A stretch of 64,000 bases of DNA from Chaetoceros tenuissimus (lineage: Eukaryota; Bacillariophyta; Thalassiosirophyceae; Chaetocerotales; Chaetocerotaceae), in assembly GCA_021927905.1 (NCBI GenBank), contig BLLK01000046.1:124001-188000 (forward strand). The letters run 5' to 3'. Of the stretch, positions 33,740-44,054 are shown one piece after another. Positions within the stretch are counted from its first letter, which is position 1, and every line of letters starts with the position of its first letter. The notes beneath the pieces are model-generated. The model was given only the letters and a program-made list of their open reading frames with translations. It was not told where the DNA came from and did not search any database. Both the position numbers and the translations under genes were made by a program.

Positions 33740-36700
33740 ATGCCGTCTTACGAAGAAAAGAATTGTCATTCATTGATTAATCTTACCATACTTGATCCAC
33801 CGCGATGGGGTTGGAGCGCCTCTGGTGGAATAGTTGATGTTCTTCCTCCTCATGAAGCAGCACGGAGAAGAAAAGGTAGAAGGGATTTTATTAATTCTGA
33901 TGTACGCGAAAAGAAAAGACTCAAGAAAGAAAATACTCAACAGGCAGCTACGGACGGAATAACAGATGGAAGCAAAAAGGAAGAAGAAAAATCAAATGAA
34001 GCAAGTGATTCAAAGGCTCCTCCAATCGCAAAAGATGCTGTCATAGTTGAACAAGCCCAAAAAGTACCATCACAGGTAATCAATGCACCTACTGTCTCAA
34101 TTGTTGAGAAAGAGAGTGATGCTCACAAGACAGCAGAAATTACATCCAGTATTCATGCAGAAAATTCCATAGCATTAGCTTCCACCACCTTGTCAGAGCC
34201 GTCGCAAACGATGAATTCTACCACGGATGCGACTGTGGCATCTCAATCATCCTTGGATAAAAGTCAATCCAATAGTGGTGGAACAATTGCATCCAAAGGC
34301 ACACAAAGAAAAGATTCTGCAACTGTAAATGAAGCTAATACTAATGCCATTGAGAATCAAAAGGAGAAAAAGGGGAACGGGAAAAAGGAAACAAATTTGA
34401 AGACTAAATATGACTACGGACCACAGTACAATATTATACCAAAGACAAAGGGAAGATCTAAAAGGGATAAATTTGATATTGAAGTAGTGCCGTTGAAGGA
34501 AGATGGGACAGTGCATCCTGACGCTTATCATAGGGGATTGGCGGGGCATGAACCACGCCTTAAAGGAGGTCAGTTACTGTGTGATATAGACAAAACGGAT
34601 ACGAACTATGGATACGATGTGCCTCGAAAATTGGTTATCAAAGTCAAAATTGAGTTTCCTCTTTGTGAACCAGAATGGAGCGATGACGAAGATGACGATG
34701 ATAATAAAGAGCTTCTCGATGCTTCTCAGGGGGTTCGTCGTAACGCCAGACGTGGTGAAAAAGTGAAACCATTTGTGAGCGAAACAGAACGGAGAATCCG
34801 CAGAGAAGAGAAACTGAAAAATATACCACGTTATAGGGACATAGTTCAATTCGACTTGTCAAACCCAAAGACTCCAACACCTATGCTCTACGCTTCAGAT
34901 ATCGCGACAGAGTTCGGATTGTCTCTTTGCACTACACTTGACCTTGCTCGGTCCATCCAAACGCAAATTGATTCATTTGTCAAACAAACGGTGAATTATC
35001 ATGTTCCAATATCTGAGAAAGATCATCTACTTCAACCTCGCGGGAAGAATTCTTTATTACAGCCTCCGAAGTACACGAATCCCAAAATTTTGCATGGTGG
35101 TCATTGCGCTACCAATGTGACTACTGTGCTCAAACCTTTCGAAGTAAGAAATGTAGTAAATGAGTTGATTGAGGAAGGCGACGCAAAAACAGGGGGAACA
35201 AAGATTGCTACTACTCCGAAAGAAGTGAAAGTGACTGAAATTAATTTTGATTACGATGTTGCCAAGCCAGAAGAAATTCCACAACATGATATATCAAAAT
35301 TAAACCTCGACCGGGTCTATCTAGATACTTTTATGGAAAGGGCAAGAGATGCAGTAAGAAGAGGGACCAAAGTAGCAGCTGGCGGAGATGTAGGCAAGCT
35401 GAAGATAATAAAGAATGGAACTTGTCACTTTTGCCATAAAGCGAGAAACCAGGTTATTCAATTTACATGTGGAAACGTAGCTCATTGCTATTGTGATTTA
35501 CACACTTGCGTAAGTATTTTGAAACTATGTTTCCTTTCTTTACTCTTTTCTTTTTAACACGACTTCTTCGTTTTACAGAGACGACTTGGTTTCAAACTTG
35601 AAGATGCAACAATCGATATGATAGATTACTGCCCTGTTTGTAGCCTTCAATGTACATGCTATCGATGCTCAACAAAAGTGACGACGTTATTACCTCAATT
35701 TGCAACAGCATGTAGACGACAAGGAGTTGGACCTGCAGACGTCGAATATGATTTTATATTCAATTGCAGCAGAACTCTTCATAAGACGGTGAAAGATGCC
35801 TGTACTCAGGATAAGAAAAAGTCATCATCCAGACGTAAAAGTTTTACTCCTACGAATAGCCGAGATGATACTCCTTCAGTTGTTCCTAAGGTACCAAAGG
35901 AAGAGTTCCCCAACGAACTAAGTGGTGGAATAAACAAAGATCCATCATCAGAAAATGATTATTTTACTATTTTTGAGCCAGATGGTAAAACTCTTTTGGA
36001 AGATTTACGCGACAAAGCAAGAAAAGAAGTGCCAGTAGCAACACCGGTTGTTTCTCCTGAGATAGGTAACGTAGACTACTGTGTAGAATGCTCTAACAGT
36101 GGTGATTTCATTTACTGTGTAAAATGTCCACGTACTTTTCATGCTGATTGCATAAAGTCTGATCAAAAATCTCTGGAAGAGGCAGGACAATGCCCTAAAT
36201 GCATAGAGGATTCTTCTGAAATGTCCAACAGTATATTGAATGGGGATTCTTCGTACGACAAACTTCTTGCAGTTTTTCAACAACATTCATCACAACAAGA
36301 CTTTGAGAAGAGGGTTCGAATTCTCAGCAAGATCCATGATATGATTAAGGTACTCTCAGAATATGACTTCGGTTCCATATTCAGTGAGCCTGTTGATATG
36401 AAACTTGTTAGAGATTATAAGAAATATGTGAAGAGGCCTATGGATCTTGGCACAATATCAATGAATTTGCTCAATGGAGCATATTGTAAAGCCACACAAA
36501 AATCGAGGGAACTAGTTGATACCGAAAAAGCAACAGACATGGACATAATCATCTTTAACGTGGTAAAGGACATAGAACAAGTTTGGCAAAATTGTTTTCT
36601 TTACAATCGTGAAGGTAAGTGTTTGTTTCACTTGATTTTACACTCTTTACATCTATATATCTAAAAGGCTTGTGTGTAAAGGGTCTTCTTTTCATAGAAT

Positions 36701-38150
36701 GGGACAAGTTCTACAAAGGAAGGCAAAGGCCATTAGCAATGCAAGCTTTTATAGTGAACTAGATCCTTTTGTGACAAAGAATCTTGTCTCATTCATTGAG
36801 ATTTGCGACGAGCAAAGATCAGAACTTTCAAATTCACTGAACGTTTGGATACCCAAGACGAAATACTCAGTCAATGTATCCCAGAGGGGACCTCCAACGC
36901 AAAGAACAACGATCGGAATCTATGATCCAGACACCCACATGGTCGTTAAGCAATATTCCTCGTATATGGCTGCATCTGTCGTCTGTGATTTTCTGTCAAA
37001 ACTAGGGCATAAACCGGGAATGAAGGTGGCGAATAGACAGAGACTACGAGAACTGATAAATGCGTCTGCTAAAGATCCAGGTCTTCTACTCTTCGGCTAT
37101 AGATGGATTCCCATGGATCTTATTAGGTCAGGATCTTTTGTTGCTTCACCGAAGATTGACAAAGTAAAGCTAGAAAATGCTGTAGGTACCGACAAGAGTT
37201 CAAACTCGAAATATATTATTCACTCGAGATGTAAGATTTCAGGAGCCATATTGAAAGAATTTCAAAGCATTGAAGATGCTCATAAACACTGGAGCAATTA
37301 CATACAAAACAGTTTCCACGTGGGAAAAAGTGCAGAAGGAGACACTTCACTTGCCGTTTTCAAACTCAAGTACCTCGATGGTGACGGTCACATTGATAGT
37401 ATGGAGTGGAACTGGATTGAACCTACAAATGAAAACAAGACAGAAAAATCAACAACGGAAAAGCATTTAGGAGTAAACGAATCATCATTGGGCGCTCCAG
37501 GACACAAACTAAGCAAAGGCGTAGAGTCACAGCAGCAGTCAGTCGAGACTCAATCCACAGAAAAAAGAGATGTGGTAGAATCTACAGCAAAATTCGATGA
37601 CAAGATTAAAACCACATCTGACAAAGATGTAGGTATGAAACATGAAGTGTTACCGGAAGAGAAAGTTCAAACAATAATAGGAAAAGTCGATGAAACAAGG
37701 ACTAAGGAGGAACAGCTTGAAATGGATACAAAAGTCTGCGATGAAACTGTCACTACGAAAGCTGTTGCTGAAAATTCAGTAGAAACAACAGATCAAGCAG
37801 AAGAAGCATCAAAATCAGTAGATACCGATGTTCAAGTTGTAAATGGAAAAAGTAGTAGCGATGATGAAACAAAAATAAATACTTTGAGTAGATCAAATGA
37901 AGATACCGATGTCAACATGAAGGATACAGATGAGGTCGATTCTTCATCACGTCTAGCAACTTCAAATACAGATGGAGTTGGCAATCCTTCCCATGGATTT
38001 AGTTCAAATCCAGGAGGAAGCAGCAATCCAAGCGAGAGTGGACGAAGTGCACTTGATGTTGAAATGGCTGCCTCGCTACTTGATTTCGCTAGAGCACCAG
38101 TTGCTGTCACCGAACCTACATCATCTGAGCAAAAAGATACCTCAACCTAG
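33740..38150 (+). CDS. Chromatin protein: 4CXXC-R1 zinc finger, PHD finger, bromodomain
   Basis: Exons 33740-35509, 35579-36614 and 36682-38150, with introns of 69 and 67 bp, give 1424 residues. Near residue 562 CHFCHK opens a Cys-rich finger that continues across the first splice (CDLHTC-RRLGF) to CPVCSLQCTCYRC, the R1 zinc finger of CDCA7-type proteins, which recognise DNA at heterochromatin. A PHD finger follows at about 756-800 (YCVECSNSGDFIYCVKC...FHADC...CPKC). The bromodomain spans about 834-961: YVKRPMDLGTI, then WQNCFLYNREGSSFHRMG with the acetyl-lysine Asn (YN), rebuilt exactly by the second splice. Beyond it a module YDPDTHMVVKQYSSYMAAS...LLFGYRWIP occurs, with a weaker copy near SRCKISGAILKEF. 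The tail is acidic, Ser/Thr-rich. It should bridge DNA, histone tails and acetyl marks. Confidence 0.85.
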
Positions 38151-38316
38151 AGTATCAATCAACGGGTAAATCTTTCTCAAGAAATTTAAGAATCAGATAT
38201 GCAAATAGGGATCACAAATATGCATAATTAGTAATTTATTTTTTCGTATTGAGCAATGATTGATCCATATTACAATATATCCCCCATCTCGCAATTCATT
38301 GCTGTACTTCCAATAA

Positions 38317-39189
38317 TCAAAGTCCAGGTTTTGGCATGCTTTGTGCAATTTTATTAATGTGCTCTTCTGTGATTTCGTCCGACTCTTCTAATTGTTCCAC
38401 TAGCTTATCACCGAACGCTTTATACGATGATGCAATTCTTTCTGCCAACGTAGCTTGTACACTTGCAGGCAATGCTTTCATTTTGTCGTTCAAACCTGTT
38501 CTTTGAATTGACGATTTCAATACTTCATTCAATAGATTCTGCACTAATGTTTCCTTTGATTCACCAGCTACTACTGATTGGGAAACTACTTCACTAAGAC
38601 GTAGTTTAGTATCGTGATCTTTGAGCATTTTTTTACTATAGTCATCAATGTCAACGGAAGGTTCCCAGTTATCTTTCTCCAAGCGCCAATAAGAACTGGA
38701 ATTCGATGCCATATTTTGAAGCGTGTGATCTGTCAGAAAAGCCACATCCTCCAATGATCTGTCCATGAATCCGCCTTCTTCAAATGGATCATAATCAATA
38801 ACACGGATCGGTACTGTCACCTTGTCGCCACTTTCATCATCAAAAGTATAAGTTCTGCCATCATGAGGAAGAAGAGTTCCACCCCACCATCGGATTGTAG
38901 TTGTATTATCTTGATCAGAATGGAGCTCCCACTGAACTTCTAACCTTGTTCCAGAATCGAGTTTCATATCTTGAGCGACATCGCAAAAGTTATCTTCCTT
39001 TGTACTGCAACTTGATTTTTCCATCTTTGCAGCCTCACCTAGTTCAGTCCCCTTGTCATTGCTAACATGTTGTCGCTTGGTGTCATTTTCTGTTTCATTT
39101 TCATCATTTGTATTCTCAATTGATCTCTTCTTTGAGTCCAATAACTCTCTTGGTTCTACGTCCGTCTCCTTTTCGTTCTTATTATCCAT
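38317..39189 (-). CDS. Conserved acidic protein of unknown function
   Basis: 290 residues, single exon from ATG 39189. The first 80 residues are charged, with a possible nuclear signal (DSKKRS, NDTKRQH). Residues about 83-145 form a beta-rich block (RLEVQWELHS, TIRWWGGTLLP, VPIRVIDYDPFEEGGF) that looks like a small Tudor- or SH3-like barrel. The C-terminal half is helical, with no catalytic motif. I do not recognise the family. Its gene converges on the chromatin-protein gene. Confidence 0.6.
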   Translation of the reverse strand: MDNKNEKETDVEPRELLDSKKRSIENTNDENETENDTKRQHVSNDKGTELGEAAKMEKSSCSTKEDNFCDVAQDMKLDSGTRLEVQWELHSDQDNTTTIRWWGGTLLPHDGRTYTFDDESGDKVTVPIRVIDYDPFEEGGFMDRSLEDVAFLTDHTLQNMASNSSSYWRLEKDNWEPSVDIDDYSKKMLKDHDTKLRLSEVVSQSVVAGESKETLVQNLLNEVLKSSIQRTGLNDKMKALPASVQATLAERIASSYKAFGDKLVEQLEESDEITEEHINKIAQSMPKPGL

Positions 39190-39567
39190 GATGATCTATG
39201 TTGTTGACTCAGTGAGTATTTGAAGAGGCTCAATAGACTACAATGCATAAACAGATACAATATGGTACTTTTGTGAAAAAAGATACCTGTGTGGACTTTA
39301 CGTAGTGTTAACCTGTGTTAACCACGCTATCACCTACGTATGCGTTCTTACTGAACGTTTTATGTTTCTGTTTTTAGTTCCCTTTCTTTCCCCCTTGCCT
39401 TTGGACTGTCAACACCCGCATCCAACACGGTTAACGAACTCAATGCCTTTCCTTCACACAAATCCACATGTTTTTCTCGTCTCTCTTTTCATTCAAATTT
39501 CATTGTAAATCCTATTGTTCATGCGATCTTCATTCTTTACAAAGATATTCATATCCTATTAGCAGCT
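39190..39567. promoter_or_regulatory. Divergent intergenic region with GTTAAC and TACGTA sites
   Basis: 378 bp between divergent genes. It holds two direct copies of GTGTTAACC (39305-39313 and 39315-39323), a further GTTAAC at 39430-39435, and TACGTA palindromes at 39299-39304 and 39335-39340. The clustering suggests a real control region; the factors are unknown. Confidence 0.45.
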
Positions 39568-40485
39568 ATGATATTGAAGAAGAAAGTAAATAGCTTTTAT
39601 AAATCCCCAGCTAGCCTTTTGACCAACGCGCTGCTCTTGTCAGTTCCCTGCATCATTTCATCCTTCAATCTACAGACATCTAATTTATCCTCTAAAACTT
39701 TCAGCTCAACAAAACTAAACATGAGTTCCGAAAATGTATCATCAAATCCTCTATCCGATCTCGGTCTCCCTGCACCTTTAGTGCTTGGTTCAGGGAGCTT
39801 CACTCGAAAACTAATTTTAAAAGAAATGGGAATACCGTTCATTCTCAAAGTGCGTCCAATTGACGAACGAAACATTGGTGATAGATCAGATGGATCAAAT
39901 CCATCCAAACTCGTAATGAAACTTGCAAAGGCAAAAAGTGAAGCACTTATTTCAGCACTACTTGATCCATCCATCACAAATGGAAATCCAAACAAAGAAA
40001 GCAATGAGGAAAAGTATGACATGACATTACCTCCTGAATTAAAAGAATGCATTATTTTGACTGGCGATCAGGTTGTCACTTGTCAAGATTCTATATTGGA
40101 AAAACCTGAAAATTTGACACAAGCCAAGGAGTTTGTTGCAAAGTATGGAACAATTCCACCATCTACAGTTGGCTCAGTTGTATTGACACATTTACCTTCC
40201 AAGATTTCAGTTTCAGATGTGGATATTTCAACGATTCATTTTAAATCTTCCTTGAGTGAAGCAGATAATGCTAGTGATTTGATTGATCGTTTGTTGGAAA
40301 AGGATGAACCTATCTTATCATGTGCAGGGGGACTTATGGTAGAGCATCCATTTGTCATTGAATATATAGATAAAATTGATGGTTCTCAAGATGGTGTAAT
40401 GGGTCTTAGTAAGGATTTAGTTATGAGATTACTGAATGAGTTGAAAGTAGAGGTTGATGCATGGAAATCCAAAAGCACTGACTAG
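39568..40485 (+). CDS. Maf-like nucleoside triphosphate pyrophosphatase, possibly plastid
   Basis: 305 residues, single exon. Maf motifs appear in order: LVLGSGSFTRKLIL (substrate Ser/Arg loop), RPIDER, LAKAKSEALI, ILTGDQVV with the catalytic Asp, ILEKPENLTQA, VGSVVL, and C-terminal SCAGGLMVEHPFVIEYIDKIDGSQDGVMGL as adjoining blocks. Maf enzymes hydrolyse non-canonical nucleoside triphosphates and so clean the nucleotide pool. The N-terminus (SLLTNALLLSVPCIISS followed by FNLQ and Ser/Thr/Lys-rich residues) resembles a signal plus transit peptide, hinting at plastid import. A second in-frame ATG at 39721 would give a cytosolic form. An extra loop near residues 135-150 is Glu-rich. Confidence 0.8.
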   Translation: MILKKKVNSFYKSPASLLTNALLLSVPCIISSFNLQTSNLSSKTFSSTKLNMSSENVSSNPLSDLGLPAPLVLGSGSFTRKLILKEMGIPFILKVRPIDERNIGDRSDGSNPSKLVMKLAKAKSEALISALLDPSITNGNPNKESNEEKYDMTLPPELKECIILTGDQVVTCQDSILEKPENLTQAKEFVAKYGTIPPSTVGSVVLTHLPSKISVSDVDISTIHFKSSLSEADNASDLIDRLLEKDEPILSCAGGLMVEHPFVIEYIDKIDGSQDGVMGLSKDLVMRLLNELKVEVDAWKSKSTD

Positions 40486-40715
40486 AAATTACAATTGTTG
40501 ACTTGGGCATGGAGAAATTAAACATTAGCAATGAAATTTCAGAGGGGACGTAATAAAAAAATCTGACCTATAGCTGTCCTGTAGCGTCTGTTTTGGTACG
40601 GCACGTCAAATTCACTATTGATTTGATTGTAAAACTAAAAATGCTCTTCACATTTTTCATCATTGTTGAATCTGAATGATATACTTTGCGCCTTTTCTAC
40701 AGCGGCTATTTCAAT

Positions 40716-42755
40716 ATGAAGAGGAAGAGGGATGAGTTAGGAAAGGGAGACAAGGCAGGAGTAGGAATACCAAGTTCTCCGTGTCAGTCAAGGTTGGTGC
40801 AACTCCTCCTCCAATTTCAGCACCATCACGTGGCAAGAGTTCATGAACAAATGGAATGCTCATCTTCCACACGAATGCGTATCTATACCTCTCTTGTTAA
40901 TCTACTGCAAAAGGAAAAAGGTGCTATGGTGGAACTTTTATCATGCAAGCCACACGATCATATATCATCTACAGTTGCATCGTCAGCGTCCATGATGATT
41001 TTAGTCCTCTCTGCCATAAACCTATCAGAGCTTACAGATTCTTGCACCAATCAAACACCGACCGAAGCAAGAAGAATTATTCTTTCCAACACGATCAAGT
41101 TGAAATCTAGTTCACCGCGTATAACACAACCCATTGCTATTGTGGAATTCGTAGAGCGTATTTTATGGGAAAGATATGGGCATTATTTAAATCATGAGTG
41201 GAGAAATATCTCCTTTGAAGAAGCATTAGAAAAAAGGAATAGAATTGTTCTTCAAAAGAATACAAGAGATTCATCTCGGAAAAATGTACTAGTTTTGGCT
41301 TTCATAATAGCATACAAAATACTCAAATGGCGATTATCGAATAGCTCCTACACCCCTTCTGGGAAAGACATTGAAGAAGAATTGAGAAAACAAATGTTCT
41401 TTCGCAAAGTATCTGAAGACGAAGTTGTTCTAAGGTCCCTTCGGTTGATCTTTTTCATTCAGATTCTATCGGTAACAAACACAACAAGCAATTCACGGGG
41501 CGCGATCTATAACTTTCAAGAGGGTATAGACGCCAATCCAAATGACTTAGATACTTTCAAGAAAGAATTGGCACTGGTTGACTCATTATTAACATATATC
41601 CAGCAATCAAAAGCTCATTTTGAAAATATTTCTGGAAAAGACTCAGATACTTTAAAAAAACGAAACGATGGTATAGAAATTCACAAAGAAAACAACGAGT
41701 TTGAATTACTTTGGCAGAAAATGTATCAAGAAGATGACTGTGTCCAGACTGATGCGTGTGATAACGACTCAAGAAGTCAGGAATCCCATGAGATAGTCCA
41801 AAATATCACAAGCGCCAAAAACAAATCGGAGACAAATACTGCAAACTGTACTCGCACAGAAGATACACAGGACGAAAGAGATGCGTCCATGGAAATAGGT
41901 GTAGATTATAGAGACGAGGCTATCGCTCTTCGACCTGTGTTGATACAAATGTCAACAAATGCTCCATCGTCAGAAGTAGACGTCATATCTAATCAGATTG
42001 TAACTCTCTTTGATAAAGCGGGTAAGATAGAAGGATCCCATGGTATTCAAATAATAGCATCACTCCTAATAGATGGGTACGTATCTTCACCCTCTCTCGA
42101 AAGTGCTTGCGCCGACAAATGCGTGTTCCCAGACAACCTTGTACTTTCACTTTTCAATAATTATATCACTGATTCTTTGAGTGCTTCGAGAGTGTCTTCC
42201 TTCCTTACTGCATTTGTGCTGCCATCAATTTTTGCGCTTACCACGAAGCTAGCATCCAGGCAGCTTGTGACATTATTTTCCAAGCTCTCTAGAGATAGAC
42301 CAATGGATTGTGTAAATGCTTTCATCCAAATTCTTTCAGAAGTGAAAACAAATGAAGTGACACAAAGGGAATTGAGCAAGTCCCAATCTGAGCTCCTAGC
42401 TAAAATCATCAAGTTATCGTCATTCCCAGACGATGGCCTCTCTTTGCTCATTGTAGCATCAACTCAAATTAAGTGGTCAGATACCTCGATTCCGTTTGTA
42501 ACATCCATTTTCCTGAAAAGACCCGTTTTACAAGAAGATCTTGTCAAAACAGTTATTAAAAAAATAGAAGATTCGGCAAGCGATGCAATTTTGATAAAAA
42601 GCACAAAATTTTCAACATGTATAGACACTTTTCTGAAGAGTTACCAAAAGCAATTCGATCAAGAATGTTGCGAAGCACTCGTTGAAGTTGTTTCGAAACT
42701 AAAAACGTTCCTTGCAAAATCTATGTTATCCAAGTTGAAAAAATTCCAATGCTAA
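40716..42755 (+). CDS. FANCE-like protein (Fanconi anaemia core complex)
   Basis: 679 residues from ATG 40716 (MKRKRDE), single exon. The C-terminal 230 residues are built of short helical repeats in the pattern of FANCE: SASRVSSFLTAFVLPSIFAL, then SRQLVTLFSKLSRDRPMDCV, SLLIVASTQIKWSD, VLQEDLVKTVIKKI and KFSTCIDTFLKSYQKQF, ending RTFLRK-like as LKTFLAKSMLSKLKKF. In animals and plants this region binds FANCD2 and is needed for its monoubiquitination in crosslink repair. The N-terminal 250 residues are helical with little similarity to anything I know; a polar, acidic linker (about 300-400) joins the two. Family inference rests on the repeated pattern and not on a catalytic motif, so it is moderate. 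Confidence 0.62.
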   Translation: MKRKRDELGKGDKAGVGIPSSPCQSRLVQLLLQFQHHHVARVHEQMECSSSTRMRIYTSLVNLLQKEKGAMVELLSCKPHDHISSTVASSASMMILVLSAINLSELTDSCTNQTPTEARRIILSNTIKLKSSSPRITQPIAIVEFVERILWERYGHYLNHEWRNISFEEALEKRNRIVLQKNTRDSSRKNVLVLAFIIAYKILKWRLSNSSYTPSGKDIEEELRKQMFFRKVSEDEVVLRSLRLIFFIQILSVTNTTSNSRGAIYNFQEGIDANPNDLDTFKKELALVDSLLTYIQQSKAHFENISGKDSDTLKKRNDGIEIHKENNEFELLWQKMYQEDDCVQTDACDNDSRSQESHEIVQNITSAKNKSETNTANCTRTEDTQDERDASMEIGVDYRDEAIALRPVLIQMSTNAPSSEVDVISNQIVTLFDKAGKIEGSHGIQIIASLLIDGYVSSPSLESACADKCVFPDNLVLSLFNNYITDSLSASRVSSFLTAFVLPSIFALTTKLASRQLVTLFSKLSRDRPMDCVNAFIQILSEVKTNEVTQRELSKSQSELLAKIIKLSSFPDDGLSLLIVASTQIKWSDTSIPFVTSIFLKRPVLQEDLVKTVIKKIEDSASDAILIKSTKFSTCIDTFLKSYQKQFDQECCEALVEVVSKLKTFLAKSMLSKLKKFQC

Positions 42756-42811
42756 CGTGATAAAGAATTTCTAATTCATGTTTAAAACAAATGCACTAGG
42801 TATAGACATGA

Positions 42812-43351
42812 CTAGAAAGTCATCATCATATCTACATATTCTCTAAAATCAATGTAACCGTGCGCATCACACTCAATTTGTTCCACAAGGTCTAAGTAAG
42901 ACTTGTCCTCTTCACCCTTTAGAGTATCAAAGGAATCCAGGAATTCAATAATGTGAGATTTGTTTAGTTTTGTATTATTTCCACATCCTTTCTCTTTTCT
43001 GATGACTTCAAAAGCATTTTTGACTTCATTGGGTGTGAATTCAACTTGCACTCGTCTAAGCATTACAGAAGAGAATTCTTCGAAATCAATCTCCCCGCTG
43101 TTGTCTGAGTCCATGACCTTGAGCATTTTGTCAAGTTGTTCTTTCGTTGCTTTTTTTTTTCATTAATAATATTGAGCAATAGGGCCTTACGTAGTGTTGA
43201 ATTATTTCACATTGTTCCACTTACAATTGATACCAACTATGTTAAATAGATCTTTCATTTCCTCTCTAGACACAGTACCACCTCCATCTGTATCAACAAG
43301 GGTGAAAATTTCTCGCATTTCCTCTAATTCTGCCTCTTGCCGATTACTCAT
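42812..43351 (-). CDS. Calmodulin/centrin-like EF-hand protein
   Basis: Exons 43351-43225 and 43149-42812, joined over a 75-bp GT-AG intron, give 154 residues. EF-hand 1 (DTDGGGTVSREEM) and EF-hand 2 (DSDNSGEIDFEEF) keep the calcium ligands. The third loop (RKEKGCGNNTKLNKSH) has an insertion and lacks acidic ligands, and the fourth (ECDAHGYIDFREY) is partly degenerate, so only the N-terminal lobe should bind calcium well. The junction restores VGINSTKEQLDKML, typical of the linker after EF-hand 1. The acceptor AG follows a run of ten A residues with no pyrimidine tract, which is unusual. It may sense calcium entering through channels such as the one at 27-32 kb (inference). Confidence 0.82.
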
Positions 43352-43889
43352 GGTTGGGACTGTTGAAAAAGTTTATTGAAAGCTCAAAATAAAAAAGTGT
43401 CAAGGTGACTTCCTCGCAGTCACAGTGCTTTTTTGTGGGTGCAATTTACTAAGACTATACGCATATTTACAATTATTTTTTTACATACCTCCATGACATT
43501 TGTAAAAACGGAGATCGAGAAAGGCGATCGAGGTGAACGAAGTATTTGTTTTTGACTAAGAAGAAGACAGATAAAAGTTTAGACGAATTTTAATTGTATA
43601 ACATTACTATACTTTAACTTCAAAAATCCTATTTTTGTAATCTCTGAGAAATGACAACAATCAATGTTTGCATAATTTCAAAGCAGCATTGAGACAAGAA
43701 CTGAACAAGAGGTAGTTGATGGACCAAGTAACAGGAGATGGTGAAGAGACTATTTGAAAAGAAGGAAAAATGGAGTTCTTCTAGTAAACAAAAATTGAAT
43801 TAAAACATGACACAGGCAATAAGCCCAATCCCTTCTTGGATGAACATTGAAGAAAGAAGTACCTTCTCATATATCAGCAAACGAATTGT
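43352..43889. other. Intergenic region beside the inverted duplication
   Basis: 538 bp of AT-rich sequence from the calmodulin-like start codon to the left boundary of the inverted duplication. No gene, RNA or repeat is seen here. Confidence 0.4.
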
Positions 43890-44054
43890 ACAAAGTCAAT
43901 GCAATCTCAAATAATTTCAATTTTTATATTTTTATTTATTTATTATTCTCGTGATATACAAATTGAGGATGCTGCTCTTACATATACAAATTTGGAAAGC
44001 GCCTCTACTCAATCCACGATCGCATTCAACACATGAAACTTAGATATCTATCGC

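Noticed and set aside
36615-36710. Alternative acceptor at TTTTCATAG just before the ATGGGAC in the chromatin gene
   Set aside because: It leads to a frame that stops soon; the AG at 36680-36681 restores the bromodomain helix and the long downstream frame.
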